From NCBI GenBank assembly GCA_016839385.1, contig JAEOUK010000080.1, positions 1-8,764 of the forward strand: DNA of 8,764 nucleotides, in the 5' to 3' direction. Numbering within the stretch: position 1 is the first letter of the stretch; each line of letters begins with the position of its first letter. The notes beneath the pieces are model-generated. The model saw only the letters and a list, made by a program, of their open reading frames with translations. It was not told where the DNA came from and made no database searches. Below, piece by piece: positions 1 to 5,484 of this stretch. The position numbers and the translations under genes are program-made. This DNA comes from Promethearchaeota archaeon (GTDB lineage Archaea > Asgardarchaeota > Lokiarchaeia > Sigynarchaeales > MK-D1).

Positions 1-756
1 AAATGGGAAAATCCAGAAAAAATACATCTACTAAATGACAGGAAAATCCATCGAATCAGTTTAGTTTTTCCAAATTATGCGCGATTAAGATTAAATAAAC
101 TAATATTGTATGACTTGACTGATATTTCTCAGCGCTCTCCCCCGTTTTTGTTAGAAAACCGTCCCATTGTGTATTATGGCTCATCCATCACTCAAGGAGG
201 TTGTGCAAGTAGACCTTCAATAACGTATACACACAGATTAAGTGAAACTTTTTGTATGAACTATATAAACTTAGGAATTTCAGGTAATGGTTTGGGAGAA
301 TCCATCATGGCTGATTATATTTCTTCTTTTTCTCATGCAATCTTGTTTGTATTAGATTGGGGAGCAAATTTATTAGATCCCAAGTGGGGTGATGTATTGG
401 AAGAACGATATGAGGAATTTTGGAGAAAAATTCATTCATCCAATCCCAATACTCCTATATTGTTTGTGGGTTTACAAGCATTTGCGTTGGATAATTATAC
501 TGAATCTGGATTCAAAGAAAGGTTAAAAAAAAAGCGGGAATTTATTAAAAATCAGGCTTTAATTGCGTGTAAAGAGATTAACAATACGAGGAATCAAAAA
601 ATGTTTGATTACATTGAGGGTACATCTATTATTAACACCTCATCCTTAGAATTAACTTTGGATGGAACACATCCAAATGATTTGGGTCATAAAACCTATG
701 CGGAACTATTAGAATGGAAGATCATTGATCTTCTTGGTAATCATGTTGGAAGTTAA
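1..756 (+). CDS. SGNH/GDSL-type esterase, 5'-truncated by window edge
   Basis: This is a hydrolase of the SGNH/GDSL superfamily, probably a carbohydrate-ester or lipid esterase; the substrate cannot be told. The frame is open from base 1, so the gene starts outside the window. The TTG at 106 is internal, because the 35 codons before it read as the end of the beta-rich N-terminal domain that precedes the esterase domain in this subfamily. Numbered from that TTG, the SGNH blocks are: block I YYGSSITQGG (nucleophile Ser27), block II LGISGNG (Gly60/Asn61), block III LDWGAN (Asn88), and block V DGTHPND (Asp186, His189). All catalytic residues are present. About 100 N-terminal residues are likely missing compared with the usual length. 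No signal peptide can be judged. The TAA stop at 754-756 overlaps the stop of the leftward FwdB-like gene. Family is confident; specificity is unknown. Confidence 0.85.
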   Translation, partial: KWENPEKIHLLNDRKIHRISLVFPNYARLRLNKLILYDLTDISQRSPPFLLENRPIVYYGSSITQGGCASRPSITYTHRLSETFCMNYINLGISGNGLGESIMADYISSFSHAILFVLDWGANLLDPKWGDVLEERYEEFWRKIHSSNPNTPILFVGLQAFALDNYTESGFKERLKKKREFIKNQALIACKEINNTRNQKMFDYIEGTSIINTSSLELTLDGTHPNDLGHKTYAELLEWKIIDLLGNHVGS

Positions 757-1976
757 AACTCAAGGTTACTGAAAATTTCTTTCACTGTTTTTATTTCATC
801 TGGTGGATTCGTGCACTTTTTGAGATCCACATTAACTCCGTCCATTCTAATAGCTGTACCATTGCACTCAATCCCTGGAATCGCAAATGGTATTGTTATT
901 TTCGCATTTTTACTGTAAATTGATTTGAAGTTATCGAATAAGATGATATTTTTTTCCCGAAACTCAATTTCTTTTGGTTTATATTCATCTCGTAGATATT
1001 CTCCTCCAAATACAATAGCAAGATCTGTTTCTGATTGATTAGAATCTAAACCGAATGCTTCTCTACCAAAAACTGCAGATAAGGATGATAATACTCCTCC
1101 CTCATTCGTTTCTGTAGTTAAGGGAATAAATACAAATCGAACTTTTACAAAGCTATTTAGTTTTTGCATCAGAATAGAAAACTCTTCAAGTGGTAAATGA
1201 TCACTTATTGGAATAGAACAGACAATAAAGCCATACTCAGTTGCTGTCAAATACGTTCTTAATGTCTTTAGATTCTCTACTGATAGATTACCAAGAGAAA
1301 ATTGCTCTAAGGGTACATTATCAAGCAATTTCTCAAATTCTTTTACAAATTGCGAGATATTTTGCTGAGATATGTCTATGAGGATGTCTGATAATCTGGT
1401 GAGGTCAGAATCTTGATTTTGTACCAGTATAAATTTTTTCATCTCCTTTCCTGAGAGACGAAACATACCACGGCTAAAAAGGAGTTTACCGAATAATTTT
1501 GGATGCGAATGGGTAGAATCTGTAGTTAGAAAAAGAAAAACATCTGCATTATTAATCCCTTCTCCAATAGTAGATTGAATTGGAATACTCAATATTTCCT
1601 GAAGAGGTTTTAACCCTGAAATTGATATTTGCTTATTTTTTTTTTTTAATTCCTTGATTTTTAAAAATACACTTAGTTGATCTTGATAGGATAATGCTCC
1701 TAAACCGTAGAATTTTATAGATTTTGCTGATGTTAATTCCTTTTTTATAAATGACGTTGTTTCTTCCATATCTAGGAATATCTCAAGTCCCATTTGTGTT
1801 TGAGTTGGTTTCTGTAGACGATTTTCAGAAAAATAATTTTTTATAAAAGCATTACCACGAAAGCATGAATTTATTGTAGATTGTAGAACACCATCTGATT
1901 TCAGATCTATAAAGATATCATCACACAAGATGGAACATCCATAACATTGAATTTGTTTTATTGTCATAATGTTCAC
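753..1976 (-). CDS. FwdB-like molybdopterin-fold protein lacking the metal-ligand Cys
   Basis: The protein (407 aa) resembles subunit B of formylmethanofuran dehydrogenase, which in methanogens binds a tungsto- or molybdopterin and reduces CO2. Similarity shows at the N-terminus: CYGCSILCDD plus NSC (Cys11, 14, 18, 38), the ligands of the FwdB [4Fe-4S] cluster. It continues in the centre (NNADVFLFL, then HSHPK at 156-160, then SRGMFR) and near the C-terminus (FAIPGIECNGTAIRMDGV). The family's short loop with the metal-binding Cys or Sec, normally VCHGP-like, reads SISGLKP here (Ser118/Ser120). The RGHYN-like segment of the second half reads LTTETNEGG. There is no FwdD-like domain. It may therefore be non-catalytic. 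It is the last gene of a three-gene operon. Its GTG at 1976 directly follows the upstream TGA; an ATG at 1967, with GAGTGA before it, is an equally good start. Family fold is fairly sure; function is unknown. Confidence 0.75.
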   Translation of the reverse strand: MNIMTIKQIQCYGCSILCDDIFIDLKSDGVLQSTINSCFRGNAFIKNYFSENRLQKPTQTQMGLEIFLDMEETTSFIKKELTSAKSIKFYGLGALSYQDQLSVFLKIKELKKKNKQISISGLKPLQEILSIPIQSTIGEGINNADVFLFLTTDSTHSHPKLFGKLLFSRGMFRLSGKEMKKFILVQNQDSDLTRLSDILIDISQQNISQFVKEFEKLLDNVPLEQFSLGNLSVENLKTLRTYLTATEYGFIVCSIPISDHLPLEEFSILMQKLNSFVKVRFVFIPLTTETNEGGVLSSLSAVFGREAFGLDSNQSETDLAIVFGGEYLRDEYKPKEIEFREKNIILFDNFKSIYSKNAKITIPFAIPGIECNGTAIRMDGVNVDLKKCTNPPDEIKTVKEIFSNLEF

Positions 1977-2453
1977 TCAATAGATTTTTATTGCTTTTTG
2001 TGGGCAATAACTTTCACAAATAGAGCAATTACGTGCTTCTGCATCATTTTCTAACCTTCTACAAGATTCTAAGTTTACTAATTGTGCTTTACCATCATAA
2101 ATTTGGAAAATTACATTTTCCTCTAGAGGATATTTCGGACTTTTTCCACCCATGACTGAATTACTGTATCTTGCTTCAATAGGGCAGGCTAACACACAAA
2201 CACCACAACCATCACACTTGTCTTCATCAATTTCAATATGAGTTTCATGTCCTTCCAATATAGGAGCTAAATATTGTTCTAATTCTTTTTTCTGTTGTGT
2301 AAATTTAGGTGTAATAAGATATGGACATTCTTCGATTTTTGCATTTCCTTTTGATAAATCTGCTGCAAAGGCCATACAACTTGAGCGACCACATTCCTTA
2401 CAATTAGTTTTTGGAGTTAATTGGTATACTTTCATAACGGATATAGCGCCCAT
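1977..2453 (-). CDS. Three-cluster Fe-S protein (CODH/ACS-gamma/RnfB-type Fe-S domain + 2[4Fe-4S] ferredoxin)
   Basis: This small (158 aa) cytoplasmic electron-transfer protein has two parts. Residues 8-46 form the Fe-S domain known from the corrinoid iron-sulfur protein of CODH/ACS and from RnfB (PF04060 type): TNCKECGRSSC with a later ECPYL, giving Cys18, 21, 26 and 43. Residues 74-158 are a ferredoxin-like domain with CDGCGVCVLACP (Cys80, 83, 86, 90) and a second ligand set Cys131, 143, 146, 150 with a long insert after its first Cys. Three [4Fe-4S] clusters are expected. It sits between the polyferredoxin and FwdB-like genes, with 6 nt and 0 nt gaps, so all three are surely cotranscribed and probably form one complex. 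Start: ATG at 2453, 6 nt after the upstream TGA; an internal ATG at 2435 (MKVYQL) is a plausible alternative. The physiological donor and acceptor are not evident. Confidence 0.85.
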   Translation of the reverse strand: MGAISVMKVYQLTPKTNCKECGRSSCMAFAADLSKGNAKIEECPYLITPKFTQQKKELEQYLAPILEGHETHIEIDEDKCDGCGVCVLACPIEARYSNSVMGGKSPKYPLEENVIFQIYDGKAQLVNLESCRRLENDAEARNCSICESYCPQKAIKIY

Positions 2454-2459
2454 TTGATA

Positions 2460-3557
2460 TCATCCATTTTTCAACTGTTTTTTCAAAAATTTTCGCAATT
2501 TGTCTTTTTTTTTATGATGAATAAAAATTCGCACATTGGCTTTATCAAAATTCTCTTCCATCTTTTGAATTACAGGTAAATTTTTATCTCGTTGTTTTGC
2601 ATATTTTTCATGAGAAAACGGTACTGCTGGAGTTATCTTATCATAATCAAAATCGAATTTACCATCATCTGGTTGTATAATAATGAAATCTTCTTTCCGT
2701 TGATAGGTATCTTCTAATTGCTCTCGAGATAGGGTAAGATCATTAAATTGTTTTTTCCATCGAGACAGCCATGGTTTGTGCTTTGCTTCCTTAGGAACAA
2801 TTAAATCAACAGATTTTCGAGTTACTATTATTATTTGTTCTGGGCAAGCATTTTCGCACGCACCACAGAACATGCATGTGTCTTTATTACACGCAATTTT
2901 TCCGTATTTAGCTACTTCTTCTGCTGTTTGAGGTATGAAAAACGATTCTGTTGGACATACGTTTATACAACCCATACAGCCGTTAGGATCACACTTGTAT
3001 AGTTGTTCCTTTAAAATCAATACTTCCCCTTCAAAGGGACTATGAAAAGTCATCGATTGGCTTGGACATTTATGAACAACTTGTATAAGATCTTTAGCGT
3101 GGTGTCTTCCACGTTCAATGTTGATTGGTTCTCGAATTTCTTCACATGATTTGCATATATCATTTTTAGTTTCTTTTTTGCACGTATCTTTGTTATACTC
3201 CCACATCTGTGGCAACACTGGAAAAATTGGGTTCTTTATGGGTTGACCCATCTCATCAGCTATCTCATACACAGAATTAATACAAACTGATACGCACATA
3301 AAGCAAAATGAGCATAAATCTGTGTCTATTAACACAGCTGGCATATCATCAATCAAGTTTTGAGCAATATCAGGAACTGGTCCAAGCTCAATAGCGCGTT
3401 CAGGGCACACTACGTAACATAAACTACATCCCACACATTTATCTAAGTCATAGATAAGGTATTTTTTATGATCCATGAATTTCCAGCGTTCTATAATAAG
3501 ATTCTTATTCACATCCATATCTTTATAGACTTTTCGATCTGAAGAACGCTCTGCCAT
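2460..3557 (-). CDS. FwdF-like polyferredoxin with long cluster-free C-terminal tail
   Basis: This polyferredoxin (365 aa) is the first gene of the redox operon. Five [4Fe-4S] ligand sets are visible: CVGCSLCYVVCP (41-52), CSFCFMCVSVC (82-92), a split set Cys126/135/138 with KCP at 164, CDPNGCMGCINVCP (189-202), and CMFCGACENACP (228-239) with an extra Cys223. The opening pair closely resembles FwdF, the electron wire of formylmethanofuran dehydrogenase, but methanogen FwdF carries about eight clusters. Residues 240-365 contain no Cys. They hold a charged region and end in a very basic helix-prone stretch (HHKKKDKLRKFLKKQLKNG), unusual for the family. The start is decided by a perfect GGTGATC site 5 nt before the ATG at 3557; the later Met14 and Met28 have no such site. 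Likely role: carrying electrons to or from the downstream Fe-S and FwdB-like proteins. Confidence 0.85.
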   Translation of the reverse strand: MAERSSDRKVYKDMDVNKNLIIERWKFMDHKKYLIYDLDKCVGCSLCYVVCPERAIELGPVPDIAQNLIDDMPAVLIDTDLCSFCFMCVSVCINSVYEIADEMGQPIKNPIFPVLPQMWEYNKDTCKKETKNDICKSCEEIREPINIERGRHHAKDLIQVVHKCPSQSMTFHSPFEGEVLILKEQLYKCDPNGCMGCINVCPTESFFIPQTAEEVAKYGKIACNKDTCMFCGACENACPEQIIIVTRKSVDLIVPKEAKHKPWLSRWKKQFNDLTLSREQLEDTYQRKEDFIIIQPDDGKFDFDYDKITPAVPFSHEKYAKQRDKNLPVIQKMEENFDKANVRIFIHHKKKDKLRKFLKKQLKNG

Positions 3558-3562
3558 TGTCT

Positions 3563-3569
3563 GATCACC
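3563..3569 (-). promoter_or_regulatory. Ribosome binding site GGTGATC of the polyferredoxin gene
   Basis: On the minus strand GGTGATC lies 5 nt upstream of the ATG at 3557. It is fully complementary to the archaeal anti-Shine-Dalgarno sequence (GATCACC). It fixes the start of the operon's first gene and indicates a leadered mRNA, unlike the short or absent leaders inferred for some neighbours. Confidence 0.85.
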
Positions 3570-3600
3570 GTGGAATACTCAAAAGATGAACGTTTTCACA

Positions 3601-3627
3601 GTTATAAGGATATTCTCCATAAATTTT
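3601..3627 (-). promoter_or_regulatory. Probable promoter of the three-gene redox operon
   Basis: In the 98-nt gap after the dehydrogenase gene, the minus strand has CCTTATAAC (3601-3609), about 45 nt before the start codon. A TATA box here would start transcription near 3578-3583, giving a leader of roughly 20-25 nt that includes the GGTGATC site. A second AT-rich candidate, AAAATTTATGG (3617-3627), lies just upstream with an A-rich BRE-like flank. Which of the two is used cannot be decided from sequence. Confidence 0.45.
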
Positions 3628-3630
3628 GGA

Positions 3631-3655
3631 ATAAAGAAAAAGTTGAAAAAGATAA
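3631..3655 (-). terminator. U-rich terminator after the dehydrogenase gene
   Basis: Directly after the TGA stop of the dehydrogenase gene the minus-strand transcript runs into two T5 runs and a T-rich end (TTATCTTTTTC, AACTTTTTC, TTTAT). Archaeal RNA polymerase terminates at such U-rich tracts without a hairpin. No stem-loop is seen. The placement fits separation of the dehydrogenase from the redox operon. Confidence 0.5.
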
Positions 3656-4699
3656 TCACTTGATCTTTAACACGATTTTTCCAAAGTGATTTCCTGAATT
3701 TAAATATTCTTCTGCTTGTTTTGCTTCTGCGAGAGAAAATTCTTTACCAATTATAGCTTTTAATTTACCTTCAAACACTAATTTCATCACATCTTGAAAC
3801 TCCTGTTGGTTACTCATAGTAGATCCGAGAATTTCTAGCTGTTTCCAAAATACAGCATTTAAGTTTATTTTTGAAAAAGGTCCCGTTGTTGCCCCACATG
3901 TAACCAATTTTCCTCCAGGTTTTAACATTTTTAGACTATTTGGAAAAGTTAAAGCTCCAACACTATCTACGACAATATCTATACCTTTTCTTTTTGTGAG
4001 CTCCTTAAAAACAGTATTAGGATAATCAGGATTTTTTGTGTAATTTATAACGAAATCTGCACCCAATTCTTTAATATGGTCCGCTTTTTCATCGGTTGAT
4101 GTGGACACAATAACAGTCGCTCCAAAATGCTTAGCAATTTGCAATGCACATATAGCAACACCTCCACTTCCTCCTTGAATAAACACATAATCTCCGGATT
4201 TTACTCGAGCTTTAGTAGTTAACATTCTCCATGCAGTTAAATAACTTAATGGTGCTGCAGCTGCCTCATCTAAAGGAAAACCATCTGGTATTTTTAAGAC
4301 ATTTGCTGCGGGGATGGTAAATTGCTCAGCAAAAGTACCTTTGAAAAATTCTCCTTTAATTGAAAACTCGGTGCAAAAATTATGCTGTCCCGCTAAACAA
4401 AGAGTGCACTTACCACAACTAGTTCCGGGATTGATAGTAATTAAATCTCCTACTTTTATTGAGGAATCTTGAACTTCTGATCCGATTTTAAGTATTTTAC
4501 CGCATCCATCACTACCTAAGATATGAGGAAATTCTAAATTTAAGCCTGGCCAACCTGCTGTTACAAAAATATCTAGATGATTTAGTGCGGAATAGGATGT
4601 TTCTACCAATACTTCATTTGGAAGGCATTTTGGTTCCTCTAAATCTCCTATTTTTATTTCATCTAGCGAACCATGCTTTTCTATATACGCCGCTTTCAT
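3656..4699 (-). CDS. MDR-family alcohol dehydrogenase/quinone oxidoreductase-like protein without catalytic zinc site
   Basis: This medium-chain dehydrogenase/reductase (347 aa, full length) is a cytoplasmic NAD(P)H-dependent oxidoreductase. Residues 1-130 form the GroES-like domain and about 150-290 the Rossmann domain. The nucleotide-binding loop is GGSGGV (176-181). The second strand ends in VIVSTS without an acidic residue, which favours NADP(H). The structural zinc site is complete: Cys95, 98, 101, 109 in CGKCTLCLAGQHNFC. The catalytic zinc ligands are absent: the usual Cys is Asn40 (ALNHLD) and the usual GHE is GSD (62-64). It therefore probably acts like a quinone- or enone-type reductase, not a zinc alcohol dehydrogenase; this is inference, and the substrate is unknown. 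It has its own promoter and a U-rich end, so it is likely monocistronic although it points the same way as the redox operon. Start ATG at 4699 gives the canonical MKA(A/V) beginning. Confidence 0.88.
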   Translation of the reverse strand: MKAAYIEKHGSLDEIKIGDLEEPKCLPNEVLVETSYSALNHLDIFVTAGWPGLNLEFPHILGSDGCGKILKIGSEVQDSSIKVGDLITINPGTSCGKCTLCLAGQHNFCTEFSIKGEFFKGTFAEQFTIPAANVLKIPDGFPLDEAAAAPLSYLTAWRMLTTKARVKSGDYVFIQGGSGGVAICALQIAKHFGATVIVSTSTDEKADHIKELGADFVINYTKNPDYPNTVFKELTKRKGIDIVVDSVGALTFPNSLKMLKPGGKLVTCGATTGPFSKINLNAVFWKQLEILGSTMSNQQEFQDVMKLVFEGKLKAIIGKEFSLAEAKQAEEYLNSGNHFGKIVLKIK

Positions 4700-4702
4700 A
4701 AA

Positions 4703-4730
4703 TTAAGAATCTTTTAAGAATTACATAAAC
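4703..4730 (-). promoter_or_regulatory. Dehydrogenase promoter with tandem repeat; transcript probably leaderless
   Basis: On the minus strand GTTTATGTAA (4721-4730), preceded by the purine-rich GAAAAAGAAG, is a good BRE/TATA candidate. Its centre is about 26 nt before the ATG at 4699, so transcription should begin at or next to the start codon. No Shine-Dalgarno site is present, which agrees with a leaderless mRNA. Between TATA box and start codon lie two exact copies of ATTCTTAA (4703-4710 and 4714-4721), 11 nt apart, one DNA turn. This could be a repressor operator. Confidence 0.5.
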
Positions 4731-4769
4731 CTTCTTTTTCTAAACTAAATGAGACACTTTTACAGAGAG

Positions 4770-4827
4770 AAAGAATTATTAGAAGAAATCATGTTAACAA
4801 AGACATAAAGACTATAAAGGGATTATT
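4770..4827 (+). promoter_or_regulatory. Upstream region of the longin-like gene
   Basis: The 128-nt gap between the divergent genes must hold the rightward promoter as well. A weak TATA candidate with a purine-rich flank (AAAGAATTATTAG, 4770-4782) would place transcription start near 4804 and a leader of about 24 nt. AAAGGGAT (4816-4823) ends 4 nt before the GTG at 4828 and is a weak ribosome binding site. Neither is strong. Confidence 0.25.
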
Positions 4828-5484
4828 GTGCCACGTATCGAATTTTACATCAACACTAAGACCGGGCTTATGCTGCATAAATTCTCTCTTAAAAAAGAAG
4901 CCCAAAGTAATGATAAGGATCAATTAGTTAGTGGTTTATTGTCCGCAATCAATAGTTTTGCCACAGACCTGGGATGGGCGGAAGGCGTGTCAATGATTCG
5001 ATCGGGGTCGATTGAAGCAAGATATAGTCAAGGTCACCATGTGTTTGGTATTTTGATTGTGGATTATTATAAACCCGGTATTGCTGATTCTGAATCTGCA
5101 TTAGATGCATTTGCAAAGGATATCACCGATCGATTTGAATCAGTTTATGAGAAAGAATTGGAGGATGCAAAACAGACGAATCGTTATGATGTTTCGTTGT
5201 TCAGCGATTTTGGTACTCATATAAATGAAGTAATTGACGCAAATAACAATCAAATTGCTGAAATTTATCAACAGCAGATACTAGTCCAATCAATTTATAA
5301 TAACGTTCCCCAAGAATTGATTCTACCATTGATGGCAAGACTAAAAACTGGAGAAAATATCTTGGATGATTTACCTGATCTTATCTTACAATATCCGATA
5401 ATCTTGCAGGCAATTGAAAAGACAAATCTTGATTATGAGCCTGTTTGGGAGATATTCAAGGTACCTATGCTGAAAAAAGATTAG
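4828..5484 (+). CDS. Longin-like domain protein with C-terminal helical extension (Asgard-type, putative)
   Basis: I do not recognise a named family with certainty. Residues 1-135 (of 218) look like a longin/roadblock-type alpha-beta domain. A first hairpin (IEFYINTKTGLMLHKFSL) is followed by a helix, VSGLLSAINSFATDLG (34-49). Then come strands around 54-67 and 72-80 (HVFGILIVDYY) and two helices (90-135). This order, and especially the SGLLSAINSF helix, resembles the small longin-like proteins common in Asgard archaea, whose eukaryotic relatives act with small GTPases in vesicle traffic. Residues 140-218 add a helical, acidic tail not part of a longin fold. No signal peptide or membrane span. 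The GTG start is the only one: an in-frame stop lies at 4795-4797 with no ATG after it. The stop overlaps that of the regulator gene on the other strand. No GTPase gene lies in the window to support a partner. Confidence 0.55.
   Translation: MPRIEFYINTKTGLMLHKFSLKKEAQSNDKDQLVSGLLSAINSFATDLGWAEGVSMIRSGSIEARYSQGHHVFGILIVDYYKPGIADSESALDAFAKDITDRFESVYEKELEDAKQTNRYDVSLFSDFGTHINEVIDANNNQIAEIYQQQILVQSIYNNVPQELILPLMARLKTGENILDDLPDLILQYPIILQAIEKTNLDYEPVWEIFKVPMLKKD

Noticed and set aside
106..108. TTG as the start of the esterase gene
   Set aside because: The frame continues open to base 1 with sequence fitting the preceding domain, so the TTG is internal and the gene is cut by the window edge.
1617..1619. 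Possible selenocysteine (UGA) at the metal-ligand position of the FwdB-like gene
   Set aside because: TGA here is on the plus strand; the coding strand reads TCA (Ser120), and there is no in-frame UGA within the gene.
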